Shown in pieces: positions 1 through 5,346 of a stretch of DNA of 5,385 nt. The notes under the pieces are model-generated. The model saw nothing but the letters and a program-made list of their open reading frames with translations, was not told the DNA's origin and searched no databases. This DNA comes from Haloferacaceae archaeon PL-Br10_E2g29 (lineage in GTDB: Archaea; Halobacteriota; Halobacteria; Halobacteriales; Haloferacaceae): positions 1 to 5,385 of the forward strand of contig LKMS01000120.1 in NCBI GenBank assembly GCA_001563965.1, written 5' to 3'. The first letter of the stretch is position 1. Every line of letters begins with the position of its first letter. Made by a program: the position numbers and the translations under genes.

Positions 1-19
1 AAGCAGGGTGCTCGCGTTC

Positions 20-661
20 TCATCGGGAAATGAGCGTTCCGCCGATGAGCCGGCGATGACCACGTCTGAGCCGCGACGAGAGTGACTGTTGTGTGATGCC
101 CAGCTCGTCCGCAATCGTGTCGAGTGACACCGCTCGCGGCGAGTCGAAATAACCGCGTTCGTACGCCAACACCAGCGCCTCTCGCTGTGTGTCGGTGAGT
201 TCGTAGCTGTCGCCGCCCAGCGGCAAGAGTGCGTGAACCGCGGTGATCTCAATCGGGATGTCATGCTCGTGACAGAGCGTCCGAAAGTCGCTGATCACCT
301 GCCGGTTCTCGCCGCGAACCTCGAACCGCCACCCGTTTTTCGTTCCCACGCCCGAGAGCACGACAATGTTGGCCTCCCCAAGCGCGTTGAGGACGCCGAA
401 GTACTCGCGGTCCCACTCGGCGCGCATGAGGTACTCCGACCCGACCTCGTCGATGAGGTCGACGCTGACGACGCCGGCGTGCGTCTCGAATGCCGCCTCG
501 ATGTCGGTGGCTTTCGCCCCCCGAACCCAGAAGTACGGAATAATGAGTGTGCCGTCAGGAATCAGCCGCTCGAGTTCGACGGTCACGTCGGGGAGGTTTT
601 CGAACACCGTGCCGAGCGGGAACTCCTCGGCAGGGCTGGTAAACTCCATCACGGTTGCCAT
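20..661 (-). CDS. Bat-type HTH_10 transcriptional regulator (left paralog)
   Basis: Predicted cytoplasmic DNA-binding regulator of the haloarchaeal bacterio-opsin-activator-like family, 213 residues from the chosen start. Residues 1-150 match the N-terminal sensor-like domain usual in this family: it opens MATVMEF, has the ELERLIP stretch at 30-35, and shows alternating beta and alpha segments. Residues 155-206 form the HTH_10 domain, with LTDTQREALVLAYERGYF followed by the recognition-helix region ADELGITQQSLSSRLRRGHR. The frame stays open upstream to 853. I chose ATG at 661 because it aligns with the MSVIVEF start of the neighbouring paralog, and a TATA-like element lies about 27 bp upstream, giving a leaderless mRNA. 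ATG at 700 is the alternative: a GGAGGT lies upstream of it, but 15 nt away, which is too far to be convincing. The frame upstream of 700 is Arg/Cys-rich and not family-like. It is transcribed divergently from the paralog at 936. The HTH call is firm; the regulated genes and any signal are unknown. Confidence 0.9.
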   Translation of the reverse strand: MATVMEFTSPAEEFPLGTVFENLPDVTVELERLIPDGTLIIPYFWVRGAKATDIEAAFETHAGVVSVDLIDEVGSEYLMRAEWDREYFGVLNALGEANIVVLSGVGTKNGWRFEVRGENRQVISDFRTLCHEHDIPIEITAVHALLPLGGDSYELTDTQREALVLAYERGYFDSPRAVSLDTIADELGITQQSLSSRLRRGHRRLIGGTLISR

Positions 662-684
662 AACTGATCTTCGACAGTCGACAC

Positions 685-692
685 CATAATCG
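685..692 (-). promoter_or_regulatory. TATA-like element for the left regulator
   Basis: On the minus strand the sequence CGATTATG is centred about 27 bp before the ATG at 661. That is the spacing expected for a leaderless haloarchaeal transcript. The match to the TATA consensus is only moderate. A second A/T-rich stretch, CATAATAG on the minus strand at 855-862, could drive a longer transcript covering the alternative ATG at 700. Confidence 0.35.
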
Positions 693-697
693 GTTGA

Positions 698-711
698 CAT
701 GGTGTACCATG
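698..711. promoter_or_regulatory. Perfect palindrome CATGGT-gt-ACCATG, candidate operator
   Basis: This is a 6+2+6 perfect inverted repeat between the divergent regulator genes. For the left regulator it lies about 5 bp upstream of the TATA-like element, a place where haloarchaeal regulators often bind. A closely related palindrome, ATGGT-tt-ACCAT at 2697-2708, occupies the same place before another gene. Function as an operator is inferred from symmetry, position and recurrence. The palindrome overlaps the alternative ATG at 700. Confidence 0.45.
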
Positions 712-719
712 CTTTACCT
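710..719 (-). repeat. AGGTAAAGCA, inverted copy 1
   Basis: The minus strand reads AGGTAAAGCA here, identical over 10 bp to the plus strand at 908-917. Each copy faces the gene it precedes. This copy is part of GGAGGT (716-721), a good match to the haloarchaeal anti-Shine-Dalgarno sequence. The pair may be a remnant of the duplication that made the two regulators, a ribosome-binding segment of a longer leader, or half-sites for one factor. Confidence 0.5.
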
Positions 720-872
720 CCTCTCTCGTTGTCGTCGGTCAGTTGAACGAACAAAGGTGGCACCGAAAGCCGGCGGGAACAGGAGCGATCAGAATCACCG
801 GCGCACAACACGCAGTCGATGACGGACAGAATCAACCGAAAAATGCGTCCCAACTATTATGTTCGGTAGGGA

Positions 873-886
873 CATTGTACACCAAG
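873..886 (+). promoter_or_regulatory. Degenerate copy of the operator-like motif
   Basis: CATTGTACACCAAG matches the minus-strand reading of the palindrome at 698-711 (CATGGTACACCATG) at 12 of 14 positions. The match includes an uninterrupted 8-mer, GTACACCA. It faces the right regulator, with its centre about 18 bp upstream of the TATA-like element at 895-900. Its internal symmetry is largely lost, so binding by the same factor is only a possibility. Confidence 0.3.
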
Positions 887-894
887 CCACCCCG

Positions 895-900
895 TTTTAA
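895..900 (+). promoter_or_regulatory. TATA-like element for the right regulator
   Basis: TTTTAA is the best haloarchaeal TATA-like hexamer upstream of the right regulator. It predicts a transcript start near 922-926, just before the family-type ATG at 936 and too late for a useful leader ahead of the ATG at 921. An alternative A/T-rich element at 855-862 (CTATTATG) would give a longer leader containing AGGT. Confidence 0.4.
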
Positions 901-907
901 CCCAAGA

Positions 908-917
908 AGGTAAAGCA
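908..917 (+). repeat. AGGTAAAGCA, inverted copy 2
   Basis: This is an exact 10-bp inverted counterpart of 710-719. It begins within AAGGT and ends 3 bp before the ATG at 921. If a transcript starts far enough upstream, AAGGT could serve as a Shine-Dalgarno site for ATG 921 with 9-nt spacing. Confidence 0.5.
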
Positions 918-935
918 CAGATGACCTCCCAACCA

Positions 936-1601
936 ATGAGTGTGATTGTCGAGTTCCGTGTGCCGTCGTCGTCGTTCGAACTTGGCCGCATCCTCAGCGT
1001 CGACGGGCTCTCGACGATCGAACTCGAACGGCTGGTGCCGACCAGCAGCAAAACGGTTCCGTTGTTTTGGGTGTACGAACTGTCACGGGAATCATTCGTC
1101 GAGGCGATCCAGACACATCCGTCGGTCACGAGTGCGTCTGCGGTCGATGTCTTTGCGGATCGGACACTGTTTACACTCGACTGGGACGCTGACGAGGACG
1201 TGATTTTCCGTAGTCTCACCGAAACGGACGGCCAGCTACTGAGTGCAACCGGAACACCCGAGAGTTGGACGTTCGAGGCGCGGTTTATCGATCACAACGC
1301 ACTCAGCAGGTTTTCGAATCGCTGTGAGGCCGAGTCGGTGTCGCTGGAGATCTCCCGCGTCTACAACGCAACCGCGCCCGACACCGGGCCGTGGTACGGG
1401 CTCACCGAACGCCAGCGCGAGGCGCTGACGCTGGCCATGCAGATGGGCTACTACGATATTCCGCGGGGCTGTTCGACAAAGGAGCTCGCCACCGAACTGG
1501 GAATCTCCGACCAGGCTGTCACCGAACGACTCCGGCGAGCGATCGTCGCGCTGGGAAGCGCCACACTGAATCCCGGAGACACCGCACACACAAATCGGTG
1601 A
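936..1601 (+). CDS. Bat-type HTH_10 transcriptional regulator (right paralog)
   Basis: Predicted DNA-binding regulator of the same family as its divergent neighbour, 221 residues from this start. It begins MSVIVEFRVPSSSFELGR, the usual opening of haloarchaeal HTH_10 proteins, then has IELERLVP and the FWVY segment, both matched in the left paralog. The HTH_10 domain covers about residues 156-207, with LTERQREALTLAMQMGYYD and the recognition region ATELGISDQAVTERLRR. A hand alignment of the two HTH domains gives 26 identities in 52 positions, so they are clear but old paralogs. The frame also has an ATG at 921, five codons upstream. I prefer 936 because it matches the family start and the paralog, while 921 has an AAGGT at 9-nt spacing in its favour. 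The tail after the HTH (NPGDTAHTNR) is slightly longer than in the paralog and unlikely to be structured. Target genes and signal cannot be read from the sequence. Confidence 0.9.
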   Translation: MSVIVEFRVPSSSFELGRILSVDGLSTIELERLVPTSSKTVPLFWVYELSRESFVEAIQTHPSVTSASAVDVFADRTLFTLDWDADEDVIFRSLTETDGQLLSATGTPESWTFEARFIDHNALSRFSNRCEAESVSLEISRVYNATAPDTGPWYGLTERQREALTLAMQMGYYDIPRGCSTKELATELGISDQAVTERLRRAIVALGSATLNPGDTAHTNR

Positions 1602-1620
1602 TCGACGTCCACAGCGCACG

Positions 1621-1625
1621 TTTTT
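1621..1625 (+). terminator. T5 tract after the right regulator
   Basis: A run of five T lies 20 nt after the stop codon at 1601, with no strong stem before it. Archaeal termination is often set by oligo-T tracts and by aCPSF1 cleavage in U-rich RNA, so this is a plausible 3' end. The run continues as TTTTTATG and could also be read as a TATA-like element. Confidence 0.4.
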
Positions 1626-1724
1626 ATGTTCGGCTCGCGGGCATCGATCAAGCGATTTCGACAGCCGCTCGCCCGGTTTCGGTGCATCTAATCGAGCGAA
1701 CCCGATGGGACAGCGCCCCCGGCC

Positions 1725-1740
1725 GTCGTGGTATCACGAC
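1725..1740. promoter_or_regulatory. Inverted repeat GTCGTG-gtat-CACGAC upstream of cspA
   Basis: This perfect 6+4+6 inverted repeat ends about 10 bp before the TATA-like element of cspA. That places it near -40 to -55 relative to the predicted transcript start, a position suited to an activator or to a repressor blocking TBP/TFB. Its sequence is unrelated to the ATGGT-N2-ACCAT palindromes elsewhere in the window. No known regulator is assigned. Confidence 0.4.
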
Positions 1741-1749
1741 TCGCAGAAG

Positions 1750-1757
1750 GGTTAACC
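1750..1757 (+). promoter_or_regulatory. TATA-like element for cspA
   Basis: GGTTAACC is centred about 30 bp before ATG 1784, giving a predicted transcript start a few bases ahead of the start codon. It is a modest TATA match but the best one in the 180-bp gap after the preceding regulator. Confidence 0.35.
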
Positions 1758-1783
1758 GTGGGTGGACGGTACGTATGATTGCA

Positions 1784-1978
1784 ATGGCACACGGAAAAGT
1801 TGATTTCTTTAACGACACTGGCGGCTACGGGTTTATTTCGACGGACGATGCTGACGACGACGTATTCTTCCACATGGAAGACGTCGGCGGCGAGGATCTC
1901 ACCGAAGGCGAGGAGATCGAATTCGATATCGAACAGTCCCCCAAGGGCCCACGCGCGACGAACGTCGTCCGCAACTGA
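1784..1978 (+). CDS. cspA: Cold shock domain protein CspA
   Basis: Small single-domain nucleic-acid-binding protein of 64 residues. The whole chain is one OB-fold cold shock domain. It starts MAHGKVDFFNDTGGYGFI, holding the RNP1-like segment GGYGFI at residues 13-18, and has the RNP2-like segment VFFH at 27-30. It ends KGPRATNVVRN, close to the bacterial KGPAAGNV ending. Compared with bacterial CspA (KWFN, KGFGFI), the Lys-Trp is Asp-Phe (7-8) and the RNP1 Lys is Gly. A strongly acidic loop, DDADDD, lies at 21-26; such substitutions fit a high-salt cytoplasm. The family binds single-stranded RNA or DNA and is viewed as an RNA chaperone. ATG 1784 gives the standard family length; an in-frame ATG at 1775 would add MIA and is less likely. 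It stands alone between a regulator on the same strand and a convergent gene. Confidence 0.95.
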   Translation: MAHGKVDFFNDTGGYGFISTDDADDDVFFHMEDVGGEDLTEGEEIEFDIEQSPKGPRATNVVRN

Positions 1979-1990
1979 GCTCTCTACTAC

Positions 1991-2029
1991 TGTCGCACGC
2001 TGGCGACACTGCACACTCATTTCATTTTT
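1991..2029 (+). terminator. Hairpin plus T-rich tract after cspA
   Basis: A perfect 6-bp stem, TGTCGC (1991-1996) with GCGACA (2003-2008) around a 6-nt loop, begins 13 nt after the cspA stop. A T-rich stretch, TTTCATTTTT at 2020-2029, follows about 11 nt later. The hairpin is not directly joined to the T run as in a bacterial intrinsic terminator. The T tract alone may be the archaeal signal, with the stem protecting the 3' end. Confidence 0.5.
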
Positions 2030-2147
2030 GCGACACAGCCGTTCCAGCAGCGGCGCTCTCGGTCAGCATATTCCACCCACAGCTCGGGTGTCGCTCCCCA
2101 CAGTCCGTCACCGATCAGACACGTATTTGAGTCGCGAGTGTCCGCGC

Positions 2148-2642
2148 TCACAACTCGTCGGGGTCGACCGCAAACGGACTCTCACCCGCTCGCCAGTCCC
2201 ACCCCGGCAGCCGCGTCTGAAACCCCGCGGCCAACGCGGCATCGAGGTCGTCGAGGCCGGCGGCGTCGTCGCCCGCGCCGTGGGTGTGAACGTCCGCAAT
2301 GTGGAACGTTGCCTGAGCGAGCACCGAAAGCGGCTGGCCGCCCGCAATGGTTGCGGCGAGTTCGCGGCCCAGTACCTCGTCGACGACGAAGCCCGGATAG
2401 TCGTCGGCCACGTCGAGATCGCGGAGCAGTCCGACGTATGCCGCAACATTCACCCCAACCTCGCCGTCGGCAAAAACACGGTCAACCTCACGTCGGTAGG
2501 CTTCCTGGGTAACCAAATCGACCACCGTGTCGAACTGTCGCCCCAGATACTCGCGCGTTTCGTTCAGCAGTGAAACGGTCACTGGTGTTCGCTGGTGAAT
2601 CCACTCGTATTCGGCGACGACACGGTCTGCGGTGAACTCCAT
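2148..2642 (-). CDS. Hypothetical acidic haloarchaeal protein, 164 residues
   Basis: I do not recognise a named domain. The protein is 164 residues, strongly acidic, and appears soluble with no signal peptide or membrane segment. It opens MEFTADRVVAEYEWIHQRTPVTVSLLNETREYLG and has long stretches with helical character, such as QEAYRREVDRVFADG at about 46-60. A middle stretch of similar character carries two His in HIADVHTHG near 113-121. An Asp/Ala-rich segment, DDAAGLDDLDAALAAG, follows, and the tail ends PFAVDPDEL. The two His are too isolated to call a metal site. Coding is supported by high G/C at third positions, acidic composition and a good TATA box upstream. GGTGTGA, a partial Shine-Dalgarno match, lies 9 nt before the ATG at 2642. 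It is convergent with cspA across 169 bp and divergent from aCPSF1 across 246 bp. The longer plus-strand frames overlapping it look like shadows. Confidence 0.75.
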   Translation of the reverse strand: MEFTADRVVAEYEWIHQRTPVTVSLLNETREYLGRQFDTVVDLVTQEAYRREVDRVFADGEVGVNVAAYVGLLRDLDVADDYPGFVVDEVLGRELAATIAGGQPLSVLAQATFHIADVHTHGAGDDAAGLDDLDAALAAGFQTRLPGWDWRAGESPFAVDPDEL

Positions 2643-2683
2643 AGCCGAATGTCACACCGCTCCTGTTTCGGTTTTGCGAAGGG

Positions 2684-2691
2684 TTTTATAA
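2684..2691 (-). promoter_or_regulatory. TATA box for the 164-residue protein gene
   Basis: The minus strand reads TTATAAAA, the strongest TATA-like sequence in the window. It predicts a transcript start near 2661 and a leader of about 19 nt containing the GGTGTGA before the ATG at 2642. On the plus strand it reads TTTTATAA and could also serve aCPSF1, but with a leader of about 175 nt. Confidence 0.6.
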
Positions 2692-2696
2692 CGCGG

Positions 2697-2708
2697 ATGG
2701 TTTACCAT
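2697..2708. promoter_or_regulatory. Palindrome ATGGT-tt-ACCAT, candidate operator
   Basis: This 5+2+5 perfect inverted repeat starts 5 bp upstream of the minus-strand TATA box at 2684-2691. It shares both arms and the 2-bp centre length with the palindrome at 698-711, which lies at nearly the same distance from a TATA-like element on the same strand. The recurrence suggests one regulator acting on both promoters. That is an inference. Confidence 0.5.
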
Positions 2709-2758
2709 GCGGTAAGCGGGTTTTCGCGGTCTGTTCCCGCATTCGAACCTTCCAGAGA

Positions 2759-2772
2759 GTATTTCGATTATG
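2759..2772 (+). promoter_or_regulatory. Possible TATA-like region for aCPSF1
   Basis: GTATTTCGATTATG is the most A/T-rich stretch in the proximal upstream region of aCPSF1. It would place the transcript start near 2790-2797 and give a leader of about 95 nt that includes the hairpin at 2812-2853. No TATA-like sequence lies about 27 bp before the ATG at 2889, so a leaderless transcript is unlikely. Confidence 0.3.
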
Positions 2773-2811
2773 TTCCCTACCGACCGACACGACACGAGCG
2801 GCTTTCCGTTT

Positions 2812-2853
2812 CGACCGGCCACCCACCGCGGTTCAGTCCCCGGCGGCCGGTCG
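2812..2853 (+). promoter_or_regulatory. 9-bp G/C-rich hairpin ahead of aCPSF1
   Basis: CGACCGGCC (2812-2820) pairs perfectly with GGCCGGTCG (2845-2853) around a 24-nt loop. The stem ends 35 nt before the start codon. If the aCPSF1 mRNA begins near 2790-2800, the stem would form almost at its 5' end. It could affect stability or translation, or mark a processing site. It could also be a DNA operator with widely spaced arms. Confidence 0.35.
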
Positions 2854-2888
2854 CACCGAGGAAGTCGACGCGTGAATTTTGACGACGT

Positions 2889-4814
2889 ATGAGCTCAGTA
2901 GACAAGCAACTCGACGAGTTACAAGCAGAGATTGACGCGGAAGTACCAGCCGACATCACGGTTTCGGACGTCAAGTACGAGGGCCCCGAGCTGGTCATCT
3001 ACACGCCGCATCCCAAACGGTTCGCCGACGACGGCAACCTCGTTCGAAAACTCGCTAGCAAGCTTCGCAAGCGGATCACGATCCGACCGGATCCGAGCGC
3101 GCTGTCGGATCCCTCGACCGCCGACGCCAAGATTCGCTCGGTGATCCCCGACGAGGCGGACGTCACGGATCTCGACTTTCATCAGGATACTGGCGAGGTC
3201 GTCATCGAGGCGGCCAAACCGGGGATGGTGATCGGCCGACACGGTTCGACGCTTCGGGAGATCACGAAGGAGGTCGGCTGGACGCCTGAAGTCGTCCGCA
3301 CCCCGCCAATCGAATCCTCGACCGTCTCCAACGTTCGCAACTTCCTCAAACAGGAACGCGACGAGCGCCGCGACGTGCTCGAACGGGTTGGCCGGCAGAT
3401 CCACCGCGAGCAGATGGGTCGCGACCAGTGGGTCCGAATCACGACGCTTGGCTGCTGTCGTGAGGTCGGCCGCGCCGCGTTCATTCTCTCGACGGCCGAA
3501 ACCCGCATTCTCATCGACTGTGGCGACAAACCCGGCGCGGACGGCGAAGTACCGTATCTCCAGGTTCCAGAGGCGCTGGGATCGGGCGCGAACTCGATCG
3601 ACGCGGTCGTGTTGACCCACGCCCACCTCGATCACTCCGCGTTGTTGCCGCTGTTGTTCAAATACGGTTACGACGGCCCGATCTACTGTACGGAGCCAAC
3701 GCGCGATCTGATGGGCCTACTCCAACTCGATTATCTCGATGTGGCAGCCAAAGAGGGACGAGCCCCGCCGTACGAATCGGAGATGGTTCGCGAAACGATC
3801 AAACACACCATCCCGCTGGAGTACGGCGATGTGACCGACATCGCACCCGACGTGAAAATCACGTTCCACAACGCGGGCCACATTCTCGGCTCGGCGGTCA
3901 CGCACTTCCACATCGGCGACGGCCTCTACAACGTGGCGTTTTCTGGCGACATTCACTACGACGACACACGGCTGTTCAACGGCGCAGTCAACGACTTCCC
4001 ACGGGTCGAAACGCTCGTCATGGAGTCGACGTACGGCGGCCGTAACGACTACCAGACCGACCAGGCCGACTCCGAGGAGAAGCTCATCGAGGTCATCAAC
4101 GAAACCTACGACAACGAAGGCAAGATCCTGATCCCAGCGTTCGCCGTCGGCCGATCACAGGAGATCATGCTCGTTCTCGAAGAGGCAATGCGAAGCGGCA
4201 AGATTCCCGAAATGCCGATTCACCTTGACGGAATGATCTGGGAGGCGACCGCCATCCACACGACCTATCCCGAGTATCTCCGTGATGACCTTCGCGACCG
4301 GATTTTCCACGAGGACAAAAATCCGTTCCTCGCCGACCAGTTCAACCATATCGATGCCGGCGAGGAGGAACGACAGGAGGTCGCCGACGGCGACCAGTGT
4401 ATCATTCTGTCGACCTCCGGCATGGTCACCGGCGGCCCGATTATGTCGTGGCTTCGCCACATCGGCCCCGACCCGGACTCGCGGCTCGTGTTTGTCGGCT
4501 ATCAGGCGCAGGGAACACTCGGGCGCAGAATCCAAAACGGCTGGGACGAGATTCCCGTCAATGACAGCTATGGCGGTGGCCGCTCGAACACGCTTCAGCT
4601 CAACATGGACGTTGCGACCGTCGATGGCTTCTCGGGACACGCAGACCGCAAGGGGCTAATGGATTTCGTTCGAACAATGAATCCACGCCCCGAAAAAGTC
4701 CTCTGCGTCCACGGCGACGAACGATCCGTACAGGACCTCTCGTCGGCGCTCTACCACGAGTTCAACATGCGAACGTTCGCCCCAAAGAATCTCGAAACCT
4801 TCCGCTTCCGATAG
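2889..4814 (+). CDS. fttA: Transcription termination ribonuclease aCPSF1/FttA (KH plus beta-CASP)
   Basis: Full-length archaeal relative of CPSF73, 641 residues; homologs are about 635-640. The family is a zinc-dependent endoribonuclease that cleaves nascent RNA in U-rich regions, causing transcription termination and forming mRNA 3' ends. Residues 1-140 are the two N-terminal KH-like domains, with the KH loop GRHG at 116-119. The metallo-beta-lactamase core starts near 181 (VRITTLGCCREVGR) and carries the zinc ligands HAHLDH at 244-249, His331 in GHILGSA and Asp354 in FSGDIH. The inserted beta-CASP domain has ESTYGG from Glu379, PAFAVGRSQE at 416-425 and STSGMVTGGP at 508-517. The core closes with GFSGHADRKG (His584) and CVHGDE (His608), and the conserved tail ends FAPKNLETFRFR. 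All catalytic motifs are intact. The start at 2889 gives the family N-terminus MSSVDKQLDELQ, although no Shine-Dalgarno is visible. It appears to be a single-gene unit and is tail to tail with the zinc-finger gene. Confidence 0.97.
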   Translation: MSSVDKQLDELQAEIDAEVPADITVSDVKYEGPELVIYTPHPKRFADDGNLVRKLASKLRKRITIRPDPSALSDPSTADAKIRSVIPDEADVTDLDFHQDTGEVVIEAAKPGMVIGRHGSTLREITKEVGWTPEVVRTPPIESSTVSNVRNFLKQERDERRDVLERVGRQIHREQMGRDQWVRITTLGCCREVGRAAFILSTAETRILIDCGDKPGADGEVPYLQVPEALGSGANSIDAVVLTHAHLDHSALLPLLFKYGYDGPIYCTEPTRDLMGLLQLDYLDVAAKEGRAPPYESEMVRETIKHTIPLEYGDVTDIAPDVKITFHNAGHILGSAVTHFHIGDGLYNVAFSGDIHYDDTRLFNGAVNDFPRVETLVMESTYGGRNDYQTDQADSEEKLIEVINETYDNEGKILIPAFAVGRSQEIMLVLEEAMRSGKIPEMPIHLDGMIWEATAIHTTYPEYLRDDLRDRIFHEDKNPFLADQFNHIDAGEEERQEVADGDQCIILSTSGMVTGGPIMSWLRHIGPDPDSRLVFVGYQAQGTLGRRIQNGWDEIPVNDSYGGGRSNTLQLNMDVATVDGFSGHADRKGLMDFVRTMNPRPEKVLCVHGDERSVQDLSSALYHEFNMRTFAPKNLETFRFR

Positions 4815-4817
4815 CCG

Positions 4818-4988
4818 TTATCTGAGTTCCTTCCACCGCTCGCCACAGTCCGGGCAGGTCCGAATGGAAAACACCTCGTCTGGATCGCTCTCCTTTTTGA
4901 GCGTGATTTCACACGCCGAACAGGCAATCCGTCCGTAGTTGTCTTTGTAGAGTTCCCCGTCACGGAGCCCTTTGCGGGTTGATTTCAT
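4818..4988 (-). CDS. Zinc-finger micro-protein with two CxxC knuckles, HVO_0758-like
   Basis: A 56-residue protein starting MKSTRKGLRDGELYKDNYGR. It has two zinc knuckles: Cys23-Ser-Ala-Cys26 and Cys45-Pro-Asp-Cys48-Gly, the latter a standard C(P)XCG motif. Four cysteines at this spacing fit one bound zinc. It ends GERWKELR. I recognise the pattern as the haloarchaeal family named after Haloferax volcanii HVO_0758, from memory and not from a search. Micro-proteins of this class are thought to be regulatory or RNA-binding adaptors; the role of this one is unknown. The start is well supported, because TTTTTA at 5013-5018 sits about 27 bp upstream and predicts a leaderless mRNA beginning at the ATG. 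Its stop codon is 3 bp from that of aCPSF1 on the opposite strand, so at least one 3' end should run into the other gene. Confidence 0.9.
   Translation of the reverse strand: MKSTRKGLRDGELYKDNYGRIACSACEITLKKESDPDEVFSIRTCPDCGERWKELR
4894..4898 (+). terminator. T5 tract downstream of aCPSF1, inside the opposing gene
   Basis: CCTTTTTGA on the plus strand is the first T5 run after the aCPSF1 stop at 4814, about 80 nt downstream. It lies within the antisense zinc-finger gene. It could be the signal at which aCPSF1 ends its own mRNA. The mirror signal for the zinc-finger mRNA is a minus-strand T5 at 4693-4697, inside the end of aCPSF1. Confidence 0.3.
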
Positions 4989-5012
4989 CGGCCGTTGTTA
5001 CGTGCCCCGTGG

Positions 5013-5018
5013 TAAAAA
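5013..5018 (-). promoter_or_regulatory. TATA box for the zinc-finger micro-protein gene
   Basis: The minus strand reads TTTTTA, centred about 27 bp upstream of the ATG at 4988. The predicted transcript start coincides with the start codon, so a leaderless mRNA is expected. This is one of the best placed promoter elements in the window. Confidence 0.6.
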
Positions 5019-5314
5019 TCTCCCGCCTTGCCCGGTGCAAGCGGTGATTTTCCCACGCACAGCGTCCACTGCGAGAGATTTCACTGTCGACACAGGCCGA
5101 CACATAACTGGGAGCGTTGTAGCTCACCGGGGAACGAACAGGACAACAGGAAGGAGGGCTGCAGTAGCCTGGATGCGGGAGGCATGAGGAGTGTGATGGT
5201 CGACGATTTGGGGGATGTCACGCCGCATCCTCACGCCCCTGCAGACCGTGCGGGAGTAGCCAAGCCAACGAACAGACCGAAAGCCAGTGGGACGTACGCT
5301 CGTGACAGTTGAAC

Positions 5315-5346
5315 GGAGCGACGGCAGCCAAGCCGCCCTCCGCTCC
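5315..5346. repeat. Two-part hairpin followed by a T5 tract
   Basis: An outer 6-bp stem, GGAGCG (5315-5320) with CGCTCC (5341-5346), encloses an inner 4-bp stem, CGGC (5322-5325) with GCCG (5332-5335). A TTTTT run at 5380-5384 lies 33 nt further on. It could be the 3' part of a small RNA on the plus strand, or chance pairing in G/C-rich DNA. It also falls inside a reading frame that is open to the window end. Confidence 0.3.

Noticed and set aside
662..853. 64-codon N-terminal extension of the left regulator
   Set aside because: The frame is open, but the extension is Cys/Arg-rich, unlike the family, and it covers the TATA-like element and palindrome. The family start aligns at 661.
1779..2573. 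264-codon plus-strand frame spanning cspA, the gap and the 164-residue gene
   Set aside because: It overlaps cspA in another frame and then reads antisense through an acidic gene. The product is Arg/Pro-rich and unlike a haloarchaeal protein.
2595..2882. 95-codon plus-strand frame upstream of aCPSF1
   Set aside because: It begins antisense within the 164-residue gene and runs through the promoter region. Its Arg/Pro/Ser-rich product is not haloarchaeal in character.
2919..3635. 238-codon open frame antisense to aCPSF1
   Set aside because: Long antisense frames are common opposite G/C-rich codons. The product shows no motif, and the plus strand encodes unmistakable KH and beta-lactamase motifs.
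4155..4640. 161-codon minus-strand frame inside aCPSF1
   Set aside because: It is a shadow of the beta-CASP coding region, with no promoter or recognisable domain.
5115..5145. tRNA-like start (TAGCTCACCGGGG resembles an A box)
   Set aside because: No D-arm pairing, no TPsiC arm and no matching acceptor strand can be found at tRNA distance.
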